Assembly: GCF_009602705.1 (NCBI RefSeq)
Contig: NZ_VSWH01000001.1
Coordinates: forward strand, 3,720,001 to 3,784,000
Direction of reading: 5' to 3'
Length of the DNA: 64,000 nucleotides
From: Chryseobacterium vaccae
GTDB taxonomy: Bacteria; Bacteroidota; Bacteroidia; Flavobacteriales; Weeksellaceae
Shown: in pieces, positions 26,368 through 34,838 of the stretch
Layout: every line of letters begins with the position of its first letter
Numbering within the stretch: the stretch's first letter is position 1
Made by a program: the position numbers and the translations under genes
The notes under the pieces: generated by a model
The model's input: only the letters and a program-made list of their open reading frames with translations
The model's database searches: none
Told to the model about the DNA's origin: nothing

Positions 26368-26895
26368 TTAAATTTTAAATTTTTTAAGAATATCCGGCAG
26401 TACGGAATTAAATGTATCCCTGCTCAGCAGATAGTAATTGTTTTCCTCATCAGTTTTTACCAGTTCGGGTTTGAAAAGCCTATGGTAGCTGTTGACGGAA
26501 GTATTCTGTTTTCTTACTTCAAACTGGACGGTATCAAATTTCAGTTCATTCAGAACATAGTCTTTCACAGCCATGTCTACTTTTATTGAGTTTTTGATGT
26601 TGGCGTAATCCGGTTTTGAAACCCAGCTTCCTATTTCCGGCAGCCCGGATTCTATTTTATAAACTCTGTAAGTTGCGAAATCTTCATTGTTTTCGTCATA
26701 GGCTATAAAATAGTATTCCTTTTGTTCCTGTTCACGCACTTTATAGTTTAAAATCCACTGTTTCTGTGCTTCTACATCCGGAGATGTTTTTGAAATAAAC
26801 CTCGATTTTTTCTCATTATTCCTGATGGAAACGATGAATTCAGCATCGTCCGCATCAACGAGTCTCAGTTTAATTCCTTTATATTCAATGATCAT
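26368..26895 (-). CDS. GNAT-family N-acyltransferase
   Basis: A 175-residue protein of the GNAT (Acetyltransf_3-like) fold. It begins EYKGIKLRLVDADDAEFIV with SIRNNEKKSRFIS, and the C-terminal half has the pattern NSIKVDMAVKDYVLNELKF and VQFEVRKQNTSVNSYHRLF. Its position between the FdtA-like gene and an ACP makes it the best candidate to acylate the 3-amino sugar, possibly using the ACP-bound chain instead of acetyl-CoA. A GNAT that puts hydroxybutyryl on dTDP-Fuc3N is known from Acinetobacter (FdhC), a useful precedent. The actual donor is inferred. Confidence 0.75.
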   Translation of the reverse strand: MIIEYKGIKLRLVDADDAEFIVSIRNNEKKSRFISKTSPDVEAQKQWILNYKVREQEQKEYYFIAYDENNEDFATYRVYKIESGLPEIGSWVSKPDYANIKNSIKVDMAVKDYVLNELKFDTVQFEVRKQNTSVNSYHRLFKPELVKTDEENNYYLLSRDTFNSVLPDILKKFKI

Positions 26896-26907
26896 TTTAA
26901 TGAATTT

Positions 26908-27324
26908 TTATAGGTTTTTACCAACTGTTTCTTTGAAGCTTTCATAATCTCTGAAATAATCTTCTTCGTCATAGATTTCTGAGGCAAGGCAAAGCAATAC
27001 CGCATTATGGGAAAACTGAATATCTCTCCATACCAGTTTTGGGATATACAAACCTTTGGTAGGATGGTCCAGAACAAATGTTTCTTTATTCCCGTCCTTA
27101 TCTTCCGTATTAAAGGTAATAATTCCGGAAACAGCAAATATAACCTGCTGAAGCTCCTTATGAGCATGCCCTCCGCGCGTCACATCATGAGGGGTGAAGT
27201 AGGTCCAATATACACGCTGAATATCAAAAGGAATGTTTTTCTGAGCCTCGGCTATAGTAATGTAGCCCAGCTGTGACGATCCTATTTTATCGAAAGTTAT
27301 GATCTGTGGTTTATTGTTCTCCAT
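26908..27324 (-). CDS. FdtA/WxcM-like dTDP-6-deoxy-3,4-ketohexulose isomerase
   Basis: A 138-residue cupin from ATG 27324 (MENNKPQIITFDKIG). RGGHAHKELQQVIFAVSG carries the conserved histidines of the FdtA/QdtA/WxcM family, and the length fits. The enzyme shifts the keto group of dTDP-4-keto-6-deoxyglucose from C4 to C3 before transamination. The start overlaps the upstream GT61 gene by 14 bases. An in-frame extension to 27357 would deepen the overlap. An open frame in another phase (26892-27167) is a shadow of this gene. Confidence 0.88.
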   Translation of the reverse strand: MENNKPQIITFDKIGSSQLGYITIAEAQKNIPFDIQRVYWTYFTPHDVTRGGHAHKELQQVIFAVSGIITFNTEDKDGNKETFVLDHPTKGLYIPKLVWRDIQFSHNAVLLCLASEIYDEEDYFRDYESFKETVGKNL

Positions 27325-28492
27325 TAATGTATTTGAATAGTTCTTTAAATTCCTCAAAGTTAATTATAAAATTACTATCAGAGTGAAGTCCGTTGTTATT
27401 ATATAGCTGAGTGTAAAAATCTACCTCAAATATATGTCCCAGACTTGAAAAAGCACTGAAAGAAGCTGCATTTTCAGGGGTGAAACATATCGCTTTTGGC
27501 TGATTTCTGCAGAACAGCATATTGGTCCAGGCTGCTCCGGAGATTCCGATGATAAATCTGGCGGTTTTAAAATATCCGGCCTGCTGTGCAAGAGGTATTT
27601 CTTCCAGGCAGACAGCTGTAAATCCGAAATCTTTTAGATAATTTAAAATCTCATCCTGATTGGCTGCCACACGATGGGTATTTTTTCTGTATAAAAATAT
27701 TCTGTCCGGCAGTCCCTCTTCTGTTTTCAGATTATTCAGAATTTCATCTGAAAATCTTCGGGTAATTTCTTTATTATAAAATGTTCCTTCGGCTTTGATC
27801 TCTCCATCGAAGCGGTTAAACTGTACATGGTTGAAATCATTGATATGATACAGCTTTTTCACATGATAAGTTTTTTCCGGGTTTAAGTACTGAATGGTAA
27901 ATTTATCTTTTGCCAGGATTTTCAGGACAGACTGCATGCCGGGAGTTTGCTTTACAATTTCATGAACGAAAATAGTCCGGGTATATTTTTTGTTAAACAA
28001 AAGCAGTTTCGGCATTATTTCAATCAGGAAATGAAACCAGTTCCAGGATCCGTTTCCGCCAAGAAAGAAGCCTTCATCAAGCTGTTCAGTATTTTTTCTG
28101 ATTACCTTGGCATCTTTGCTGTTATGAACAGTTACAAAGCCTTCATTGAGTCTTTCTCCGGAGCTTCTGTAAACAACCAGATTATTTTTGATCCAAAATG
28201 CAGAAGAATTGATGTCTACATAAGCGTTCTCAAACTGGTAAACCGAAATCCCGGGAACCGTATTCTCAACATAACTTTCCTTGATATTCAAACGCTTGGG
28301 AAGATTGCATTTAAAAATACCCGGGGCTGAAATTTTTTCAAGAATATTTTCTCTACAGTTTTCTATATCTTTTATCTTTAAGATTTGTGAGTAAGGTTTA
28401 TAAAAATAATTGTAAAGGGTTTTCCTGACAATATTTGAAAGGGATTCATTGCTTTGTATGTAAGGCGTCAGCTTTTTTAAAACCGCTCCCAT
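27311..28492 (-). CDS. Glycosyltransferase family 61
   Basis: From ATG 28492 (MGAVLKKLTPYIQSN), 393 residues. The C-terminal half matches the GT61 (DUF563) family: a WNWFHFLIEIMPKL segment, then RIFLYRKNTHRVAANQDEI, with FIIGISGAAWTNMLFC near the end. The GISGAAW motif is the family signature. GT61 members add xylose or related sugars in plants and occur in bacterial capsule loci. The start overlaps the ATPase gene by 16 bases; an ATG at 28534 would overlap more. It has no predicted membrane segment. Confidence 0.8.
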   Translation of the reverse strand: MGAVLKKLTPYIQSNESLSNIVRKTLYNYFYKPYSQILKIKDIENCRENILEKISAPGIFKCNLPKRLNIKESYVENTVPGISVYQFENAYVDINSSAFWIKNNLVVYRSSGERLNEGFVTVHNSKDAKVIRKNTEQLDEGFFLGGNGSWNWFHFLIEIMPKLLLFNKKYTRTIFVHEIVKQTPGMQSVLKILAKDKFTIQYLNPEKTYHVKKLYHINDFNHVQFNRFDGEIKAEGTFYNKEITRRFSDEILNNLKTEEGLPDRIFLYRKNTHRVAANQDEILNYLKDFGFTAVCLEEIPLAQQAGYFKTARFIIGISGAAWTNMLFCRNQPKAICFTPENAASFSAFSSLGHIFEVDFYTQLYNNNGLHSDSNFIINFEEFKELFKYINGEQ

Positions 28493-29739
28493 GCGAAATT
28501 TGTTTTGATGAATCCCGGTTCTATTCCCAGCCATTCTCCTAACTCTTTTCCTTTCTCCGCAATTCTGAACGTCAGAATATCTTCTTCATGAAGTACACTC
28601 TCATGGACGTTTCTGATGATATATAAGCTCAGTACGTATTCTCCTACATTAAAAAAATCTTTGGGAATATCACATACCAGTTTGTTGTTACCGGGCTGCA
28701 ACTTTGCTTTTCCGGCATTGGTCATGGTAAAAAGAATATCGTTGTTGAAGTTTTTAACTACATACGAAATGTGATAATCATTGGCCGTATCTTTTATGGT
28801 AATATCGGTAAGCAGATTAAACTTCTGGTCTTCGATGAAATCTGTTTCTTTAGACTGTAAATTTTCATCAACCAAAGAAATGCTTTTAAGTTCAAAAAGG
28901 TTATTGTTGAAATCTTTATTGTCACCAAGGATTACACTGTTGCCAAAAACCTGCTTATCACCGTTATATACGCTCAGTGCTTTTTCTGTAGGGCCGTTAT
29001 AAATGATGTTTCCGTTGGACATTACAATTCCCTGGTTACATAAGGAACGTACAGCCGTCATATTGTGGCTTACGAATAAAATAGTTCTACCCTGATCTTT
29101 GGTTACATCTGACATTTTCGCCAGACATTTCTTTTGAAACTCCGCATCTCCTACAGCCAGTACTTCATCTACGATAAGGATCTCAGATTCCAGATGGGCA
29201 GCAACAGCAAATGCAAGACGTACATACATTCCGGATGAATATCTTTTCACAGGAGTATCTATATACCTTTCAACCCCGGAGAAGTCAACAATCTCATCAA
29301 ATTTCCGTTTGATTTCTTTACGGGTCATTCCTAAAATGGCACCGTTCAGGAAAACATTTTCACGACCTGTCATCTCAGGATGGAATCCCGTTCCTACTTC
29401 TAAAAGAGAAGCAATCCTACCTTGGGTGTAAATTTTTCCAGTGGTTGGTTTGGTTACCTTACTCAAAACTTTCAGTAAAGTTGATTTTCCGGCACCGTTT
29501 CTCCCGATAATTCCTACGGCATCTCCCTGTTCAATTTCAAAATTGATATCACGAAGGGACCAAACGTATTCAGATTCTCCTTTAGTAGTCCTGTCATTCG
29601 CTTCACCAATTTTCAGATAAGGATCTTCTTTTCCTCTCATTTTGTGCCAGAACCTGTTCAGATCATGGGAAAGCGTTCCTGTGCCCACCTGCCCGAGACG
29701 GTATTGTTTTGATATATTTTCTGCTTTTAAAGCCAGCAT
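28477..29739 (-). CDS. wzt: ABC transporter ATP-binding protein, polysaccharide exporter (Wzt-like)
   Basis: A 420-residue ATPase. Walker A is GRNGAGKST (about residues 79-87), the signature RYSSGMYVRLAFAVAAH, and Walker B ILIVDEVLAVGD. After the 250-residue nucleotide-binding domain comes a C-terminal domain of about 170 residues rich in beta-strand, as in Wzt proteins that recognise the capped non-reducing end of the glycan. This implies that a specific terminal modification (methyl, acyl or phosphate) marks chain completion before export. It pairs with the permease 29 bases upstream. Confidence 0.9.
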   Translation of the reverse strand: MLALKAENISKQYRLGQVGTGTLSHDLNRFWHKMRGKEDPYLKIGEANDRTTKGESEYVWSLRDINFEIEQGDAVGIIGRNGAGKSTLLKVLSKVTKPTTGKIYTQGRIASLLEVGTGFHPEMTGRENVFLNGAILGMTRKEIKRKFDEIVDFSGVERYIDTPVKRYSSGMYVRLAFAVAAHLESEILIVDEVLAVGDAEFQKKCLAKMSDVTKDQGRTILFVSHNMTAVRSLCNQGIVMSNGNIIYNGPTEKALSVYNGDKQVFGNSVILGDNKDFNNNLFELKSISLVDENLQSKETDFIEDQKFNLLTDITIKDTANDYHISYVVKNFNNDILFTMTNAGKAKLQPGNNKLVCDIPKDFFNVGEYVLSLYIIRNVHESVLHEEDILTFRIAEKGKELGEWLGIEPGFIKTNFAWERF

Positions 29740-29768
29740 AGTCTTATTAATTTAAAAAGTTAAAAAAA

Positions 29769-30617
29769 TTATACAGTATCCATAAACGTTTTTTCAACCC
29801 TGTTGAAGACCACGATTCCTATCATCAGAAGGATAAGAATGATACCTGTACTGATTCCCAGCATTACCGGAGAGAAATCTCCCACGCCGAGCCATGCGTA
29901 TTTAAAGCATTCAAAAATACCTGTTAAAGGATTGTAATAAGTTAATTTTCTGAATATACCCTGAAGCGAAGATACCGGATATATTACAGGAGTAGCGTAC
30001 ATATATAAGCTTACTCCAAAGCCAAGCAGCATACTGAGGTCCTTGTATTTCGTTGTAAGCGAGGAAAAAATCATTCCTGCGCCTAGTGAGAAAAGTGCCA
30101 TAAGAATTATGAGAAATGGTGTGGCAAGAACCCAGATGTTAGGATGTACTTTTCCCTGAGACCAGTAATAAGCCCAAACGGTAATGAATAAAAGGAACTG
30201 AACTCCGAACCGCATCAGATTGGAAATAACAATAGAAAGCGGTGTAACCAGCCGGGGGAAATACACCTTACCAAAGATTCCGGAGTTTCCCGAAAAAGTA
30301 TAGGAAGTTGCAAGCAATGATCCTGAAAAATAGTTCCAGAGTGTAACTCCTGCCAGATAAAAAAGAAGTGGTGGAGCACCGTCTGTGGGAAGTTTGGCTA
30401 TTCTGCCGAAAATGACAAGATAAACAATAGTTGTTAAAATGGGATTGATAAAAAACCAGATAGGGCCCAGAATAGTCTGCTTGAAGCTGGAGACAAAATC
30501 TCTTTTAACAAACATATAAACAAGATCCTTGTACCTCCAGACCTCTTTAAGCTTAAGGTCGAATAAAGAATGCTCAGCTTCAATCGTTTCTGTCCACTTT
30601 TGCTGTGGTTCGTTCAT
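29769..30617 (-). CDS. wzm: ABC-2 type polysaccharide export permease (Wzm-like)
   Basis: A 282-residue ABC-2 permease with six hydrophobic segments (for example TIVYLVIFGRIA, FLLFITVWAYYW and ISTGIILILLMIGIVVF). The N-terminal VWRYKDLVYMFVKRDFVSSF is typical of KpsM/Wzm proteins. The start is ATG 30617 (MNEPQQKWTE): an upstream TTG at 30635 lies inside a -7 promoter box (30633-30640) and so would not be in the mRNA. With the Wzt-like ATPase it should move the lipid-linked polysaccharide to the periplasm. Confidence 0.92.
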   Translation of the reverse strand: MNEPQQKWTETIEAEHSLFDLKLKEVWRYKDLVYMFVKRDFVSSFKQTILGPIWFFINPILTTIVYLVIFGRIAKLPTDGAPPLLFYLAGVTLWNYFSGSLLATSYTFSGNSGIFGKVYFPRLVTPLSIVISNLMRFGVQFLLFITVWAYYWSQGKVHPNIWVLATPFLIILMALFSLGAGMIFSSLTTKYKDLSMLLGFGVSLYMYATPVIYPVSSLQGIFRKLTYYNPLTGIFECFKYAWLGVGDFSPVMLGISTGIILILLMIGIVVFNRVEKTFMDTV

Positions 30618-30632
30618 TTGTGTAAATTTTTG

Positions 30633-30640
30633 CAAATGTA
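30633..30640 (-). promoter_or_regulatory. -7 promoter box for the wzm-wzt operon
   Basis: The minus strand reads TACATTTG, an exact TAnnTTTG match, 16 bases before the chosen wzm start at 30617. The short leader excludes the TTG at 30635 as a start codon. Confidence 0.55.
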
Positions 30641-30735
30641 AAATATTTAATTCTTATTCGGTTTTTTATATTGATGAATAATTATTCACATAAAACCAAA
30701 AATAACAACTAATATATTGATATTTGTTGTTATGA

Positions 30736-30768
30736 GCAAAAAACTATTGGCCATAAGGCCAATAGTTT
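30736..30768 (-). terminator. Rho-independent terminator after rmlA
   Basis: A perfect 12-base stem AAACTATTGGCC (30741-30752) and its complement (30757-30768) flank an ATAA loop. On the minus strand the stem is followed by a T run, which fits the end of the ugd-rmlB-rmlA transcript. The wzm promoter lies about 100 bases downstream. Confidence 0.75.
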
Positions 30769-30791
30769 GTAAATTTTATAAGATTGTACGT

Positions 30792-31655
30792 TTATTTTTT
30801 GATCAGCTGCTTCAGGTATTCACCGTAACCGCTTTTACCATATTTTGTTGCGGTTTCAAGAAGCTTTTCTTCATTGATGAATTTATTTCTGAAAGCAATT
30901 TCCTCTATACATCCAATTTTGAAACCCTGTCTTTTTTCAATAACGCTTACGAATTCGGAAGCATCATGAAGAGAGTCAAAAGTTCCGGTATCCAGCCAGG
31001 CAGTTCCTCTGTCAAGGACACCTACTTCAAGTTTTCCTTTGCTTAAATATACGTTATTAACGTCGGTGATCTCCAGCTCTCCTCTTGCAGAAGGTTGAAT
31101 GTTCTTTGCGATTTCCACCACTTCGTTATCATAGAAATAAAGTCCGGGAACGGCATAGTTTGATTTAGGCTGTAAAGGCTTTTCTTCAATAGAAACTGCT
31201 TTTAAGTCAGCGTCAAACTCTACAACACCATATCTTTCAGGATCAGAAACGTGATAAGCGAAGACTACTCCTCCGTCGGGATTAGTTTTGTTCTTCAGTA
31301 ATGTTCCCATTTCCGAGCCGTAAAATATATTATCCCCCAGTACCAATGCGGCAGAATCATTTCCTATAAACTGCTCACCCAGAATGAAAGCCTGTGCAAG
31401 TCCGTCCGGGCTTGGTTGTACCACATATTCTATATTACACCCGATCTGGGAGCCATCACCTAATAGTTTAATAAACCCCGGCTGATCATGTGGTGTGGTG
31501 ATAATCAGGATATCTTTGATTCCTGCTAATAATAAGGTGGAAAGCGGGTAATAGATCATAGGTTTGTCATAAACAGGCATCAGCTGCTTGCTCACGGCAA
31601 TCGTAAGAGGGTAAAGTCTGGTTCCGGAGCCTCCGGCTAATATGATTCCTTTCAT
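30792..31655 (-). CDS. rmlA: Glucose-1-phosphate thymidylyltransferase
   Basis: A 287-residue nucleotidyltransferase with the pyrophosphorylase loop [17 protein letters not shown] (about residues 8-24). [10 protein letters not shown] and [13 protein letters not shown] are conserved in RmlA. It makes dTDP-glucose from dTTP and glucose-1-phosphate. The length matches the family. It is the last gene of a ugd-rmlB-rmlA operon and feeds the dTDP-amino sugar branch encoded at 24006-27324. Confidence 0.95.
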   Translation of the reverse strand: MKGIILAGGSGTRLYPLTIAVSKQLMPVYDKPMIYYPLSTLLLAGIKDILIITTPHDQPGFIKLLGDGSQIGCNIEYVVQPSPDGLAQAFILGEQFIGNDSAALVLGDNIFYGSEMGTLLKNKTNPDGGVVFAYHVSDPERYGVVEFDADLKAVSIEEKPLQPKSNYAVPGLYFYDNEVVEIAKNIQPSARGELEITDVNNVYLSKGKLEVGVLDRGTAWLDTGTFDSLHDASEFVSVIEKRQGFKIGCIEEIAFRNKFINEEKLLETATKYGKSGYGEYLKQLIKK

Positions 31656-31742
31656 CTTTTATTTTGTAAGTTGTCCGCTACATTGTCCGTTAAATTCAGA
31701 AAAATAACAGAACGGGCATAGCAGAGCGTGTTTTGTGATGTT

Positions 31743-32822
31743 CTAGTTATATTGATTTTCGTAATACTTCTGGTAGTCACCGCTGGTTACGTTTTCAAGC
31801 CATTCTTTATTTTCAAGATACCAGTCGATGGTTTTACCCAGTCCTTCTTCAAAAGTTACGGAAGGTTTCCATCCTAGGTCCTTGTTAAGTTTGGTGGCGT
31901 CAATAGCGTAACGTTTATCATGTCCCGGTCTGTCTTTTACAAAAGTAATCAGTTTCTCAGAGTGCCCCTCAGGCTTTCCTAATTTAGCATCCATCTGTTT
32001 AATCAGTTCCTTTACAAGATCAATATTCTGCCATTCGTTGAAGCCTCCGATATTATAGGTTTCTCCCGTTTTGGCTTCATTGAAGATCTGGTGGATGGCT
32101 TTGGCGTGATCAATCACAAACAGCCAGTCTCTTGTATATTTGCCGTCACCGTAAATAGGTAAAGGTCTTTCATTAATGATATTGGAAATACAAAGAGGAA
32201 TCAGTTTTTCAGGAAAATGATTCGGACCATAGTTATTGGAGCAGTTGGAAACGATGAACGGCATTCCGTACGTGTTTCCGTAGGCTCTTACCAAATGATC
32301 TGAAGCTGCTTTTGATGCTGAATACGGAGATTGCGGATCATAAGAAGTGGTTTCTAAGAAGAATCCTGTCTCTCCTAAACTTCCGTATACTTCATCTGTA
32401 GAAACATGATAGAATAGATTGGTTCTTTTTTCATCCGGGAATCTTCCATGGGTATGATCAGGATTCAGTGTCCAGAATTCTTTACACAGATTCAGAAGAT
32501 TGGCTGTGCCGTTCACGTTGGTGTTGATGAAGGCCATAGGATCTGTAATGCTTCTGTCTACATGGCTCTCGGCAGCTAAATGGACAACAGCATCCGGATT
32601 GTATTTTTCAAATACTTTTCTTAATTCTTCAGGCTTGGTAATATCAGCCTTTTCGAAAACATAATTAGGTTCATTTTCTATGTCCTTCAGATTTTCCAGA
32701 TTTCCGGCATAGGTAAGTGCATCAAGATTGATGATTGTAGTATCCGGATTGTTTTTTACAAATTCTCTTACGACATGGGAGCCGATAAATCCGGCACCTC
32801 CTGTAATGATTATATTTTTCAT
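31743..32822 (-). CDS. rmlB: dTDP-glucose 4,6-dehydratase
   Basis: A 359-residue extended SDR. The NAD motif is GGAGFIGSHVVREF near the start. VSTDEVYGSLGE supplies the catalytic Thr/Asp/Glu set, and YSASKAASDHL the Tyr-x3-Lys. It converts dTDP-glucose to dTDP-4-keto-6-deoxyglucose, the branch point for the 3-amino sugar pathway. Its start codon abuts the ugd stop with no gap. No rmlC or rmlD follows, so L-rhamnose is not predicted from this operon. Confidence 0.95.
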   Translation of the reverse strand: MKNIIITGGAGFIGSHVVREFVKNNPDTTIINLDALTYAGNLENLKDIENEPNYVFEKADITKPEELRKVFEKYNPDAVVHLAAESHVDRSITDPMAFINTNVNGTANLLNLCKEFWTLNPDHTHGRFPDEKRTNLFYHVSTDEVYGSLGETGFFLETTSYDPQSPYSASKAASDHLVRAYGNTYGMPFIVSNCSNNYGPNHFPEKLIPLCISNIINERPLPIYGDGKYTRDWLFVIDHAKAIHQIFNEAKTGETYNIGGFNEWQNIDLVKELIKQMDAKLGKPEGHSEKLITFVKDRPGHDKRYAIDATKLNKDLGWKPSVTFEEGLGKTIDWYLENKEWLENVTSGDYQKYYENQYN

Positions 32823-34139
32823 CTATTTATTTTCTATGGTCTTTCTTCCTATACTTTTATAATAAAACCCATTTTGTTCCGGAACTTCCAGCGGGTACAT
32901 ATTTCTTCCGTCAAAAATAACTTTATTTTTCATTTTTTTAGCCATGAGCTCAAAATTAGGATTTTTGAATTCCGGCCATTCAGTGGCGATGAATAAAGCA
33001 TCAGCGCCCTCCAAGGCATCATACATTCCTTTTGCATATTGAATGTTGCTGCCTAGAAGTTTCTGAACGTTATTTTCAGCTACAGCATCGTAAGCTACAA
33101 TTTCCGCGCCTTTCTCCAGCAGAAGAGCAATATTGTCTAAAGATGATGCTTCTCTGATGTCGTCTGTATTGGCTTTGAAGGCTAACCCCCACATGGCAAT
33201 CTTTTTACCTTTAATATCTCCTCCGAAATATTTTTCAATTTCTGAAACCAGAATAACTTTCTGTGAAGTATTGACGTTTTCTGTCGCTTCTAGAATCTGG
33301 AAATTAAAATCTTCTTGCTTTCCGGATTTAATCAGCGCTTTCACATCTTTAGGAAAGCAGCTGCCGCCATATCCGATTCCCGGGAATAAAAACCGATGTC
33401 CGATTCTGTCGTCACTTCCCATTCCCAGTCTTACTTTGTCCACATCTGCTCCTACTTTTTCACAATAGTTAGCAATCTCATTCATAAACGTAATTTTTAC
33501 TGCGAGGAATGAATTGGATGCATATTTTGTCAGTTCCGATGATTTTTCATCCATAAAGATGATCGGGATTCCCGTATTGGTAAATGGCTGATAGATTTTA
33601 GACATGATGTCTTTCGCTCTGTCAGAGCTTGCTCCTACAACGACCCTTGATGGGTTCATAGAGTCTTCTACCGCAAAACCTTCCCTTAAAAATTCGGGAT
33701 TGGAAACTACATCAAAAGGAATGTTGGTTTTTGAGGAAATTACTTCTCTTACTCTATCGGCAGTTCCAACAGGAACGGTACTTTTATTAACAATTACTTT
33801 ATATTCTGTCATCAACTCTCCAATGTTGTTCGCAACATGAAGTACATAGGAAAGATCTGCGGAACCGTCTTCTCCCGGAGGGGTAGGCAATGCCAGATAA
33901 ACAACTTCGCTTTTGTCTAAAGCTTCTTTGAGATTGGTGGTGAAAAACAACCTTTCAGACTGTATGTTCCTTAAGAACATTTCTTCAAGGTTCGGCTCAT
34001 AGATGGGAACAATGCCGTTTTTCATACCTTCTACTTTTTTTTCATCAATATCAACACAGTATACTGAATTGCCGAGTTCTGCCAGGGTAGTTCCTGTAAC
34101 CAGCCCAACATAACCCGTTCCTACAATCGTTATATTCAA
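32823..34139 (-). CDS. ugd: UDP-glucose 6-dehydrogenase
   Basis: A 438-residue UDP-glucose/GDP-mannose dehydrogenase. The NAD-binding motif VGTGYVGLVTG lies at the N-terminus and the catalytic cysteine in GYGGSCFPKDVKAL. It oxidises UDP-glucose to UDP-glucuronate, so an acidic sugar is expected in the product. I take the TTG at 34139, giving a start at NITIVGTG as usual for the family. A GTG at 34166 lies within the -7 promoter box (34166-34173) and would not be transcribed. It heads the ugd-rmlB-rmlA operon. Confidence 0.93.
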   Translation of the reverse strand: MNITIVGTGYVGLVTGTTLAELGNSVYCVDIDEKKVEGMKNGIVPIYEPNLEEMFLRNIQSERLFFTTNLKEALDKSEVVYLALPTPPGEDGSADLSYVLHVANNIGELMTEYKVIVNKSTVPVGTADRVREVISSKTNIPFDVVSNPEFLREGFAVEDSMNPSRVVVGASSDRAKDIMSKIYQPFTNTGIPIIFMDEKSSELTKYASNSFLAVKITFMNEIANYCEKVGADVDKVRLGMGSDDRIGHRFLFPGIGYGGSCFPKDVKALIKSGKQEDFNFQILEATENVNTSQKVILVSEIEKYFGGDIKGKKIAMWGLAFKANTDDIREASSLDNIALLLEKGAEIVAYDAVAENNVQKLLGSNIQYAKGMYDALEGADALFIATEWPEFKNPNFELMAKKMKNKVIFDGRNMYPLEVPEQNGFYYKSIGRKTIENK

Positions 34140-34165
34140 AATGTATGTTTTTAAAAATTCTGTCA

Positions 34166-34173
34166 CAAAAGTA
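34166..34173 (-). promoter_or_regulatory. -7 promoter box for ugd-rmlB-rmlA
   Basis: The minus strand reads TACTTTTG, an exact TAnnTTTG match. Its last G would be the first base of an in-frame GTG, which rules that codon out and points to the TTG at 34139 as the ugd start. Confidence 0.55.
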
Positions 34174-34249
34174 ATAAAAATACCTTCATCCGCTTTCTTA
34201 ATTTCCTGTAATAAAATTTTTGTGTTATTTGCTTGATAATAAGTTCATT

Positions 34250-34280
34250 TTGTATTTATAGAAAAAAATACGTATATTTG
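34250..34280 (+). promoter_or_regulatory. Promoter of the rimP-nusA-infB operon
   Basis: TTG at 34250-34252, a 20-base spacer and TATATTTG at 34273-34280 give a complete Bacteroidetes-type promoter. It lies about 75 bases before rimP, leaving room for the hairpin in the leader. Confidence 0.7.
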
Positions 34281-34305
34281 CACTGGATTTACGGAAAAAA
34301 ATGGG

Positions 34306-34330
34306 AAGGCTTCGGAAGAAAGCCTTTTTT
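34306..34330 (+). terminator. Terminator-like hairpin in the rimP leader (possible attenuator)
   Basis: AAGGCTT (34306-34312), a 7-base loop, then AAGCCTT (34320-34326) runs directly into further T residues. A second pairing of upstream A residues with the T run is possible. The structure sits between the promoter and rimP, so it could stop transcription early or be an anti-terminator target. NusA, encoded in this operon, is itself a termination factor. Confidence 0.5.
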
Positions 34331-34355
34331 CGTACGGGTAAATCAGATCAATAAT

Positions 34356-34823
34356 ATGGAGTTTAGAAAAAGAATTGAAGAATTATTAAATGAATTCCTC
34401 GAAACCAGAAAAGATTTATTTCTTATTGATTTAAAGATTTCTGCAGGGGATGATATTACTGTGATTTTAGATGGAGACAATGGAGTTACCCTGCAGGACT
34501 GTCTTGATGCAAGCCGTGCAGTAGAATTCAATATGGATCGTGAAGAGCATGACTTTAGTCTTCAGGTGATGTCTGCGGGATTAAGTGAACCACTGTCTGC
34601 TCCAAGACAGTTTAAGAAAAATATAGGAAGAGAAATTGAAGTGCTTTTAGCAGATTCTTCCAAAATTGAAGGCGAACTTGCCAAAGTGGATGATGATAAA
34701 ATCACCCTTATTTTACGCTACCGAAAGCCGAAAGATATCGGAAAAGGGAAAGTGGATGTAGAGGAGGAAAAAGAAATTCCTTACTCTGAGATAAAGAAAG
34801 CATTAGTAGTAATTAAATTTTAA
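34356..34823 (+). CDS. rimP: Ribosome maturation factor RimP
   Basis: A 155-residue protein from ATG 34356 (MEFRKRIEELLNEF). A longer frame back to 34233 runs through the promoter and hairpin and is not likely. The domain with DCLDASRAVEFNMDREEHD and LQVMSAGLSEPL matches the RimP N-terminal fold (LEVSSPG-like motif). RimP assists 30S subunit assembly. It lies immediately upstream of nusA and infB, the classical order, with only 15 bases to nusA. Confidence 0.92.
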   Translation: MEFRKRIEELLNEFLETRKDLFLIDLKISAGDDITVILDGDNGVTLQDCLDASRAVEFNMDREEHDFSLQVMSAGLSEPLSAPRQFKKNIGREIEVLLADSSKIEGELAKVDDDKITLILRYRKPKDIGKGKVDVEEEKEIPYSEIKKALVVIKF

Positions 34824-34838
34824 AAGAAAAAAGAATAG

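Noticed and set aside
26892..27167. Open frame of 91 codons on the minus strand inside the FdtA-like gene
   Set aside because: It is a different phase of the same strand. The overlapping frame has the conserved cupin motif RGGHAHKELQQ and correct family length, so this is a shadow.
30792..34139. dTDP-L-rhamnose pathway
   Set aside because: rmlA and rmlB are present but rmlC and rmlD were not found in the window. The ketoisomerase and aminotransferase point to a 3-amino sugar instead.
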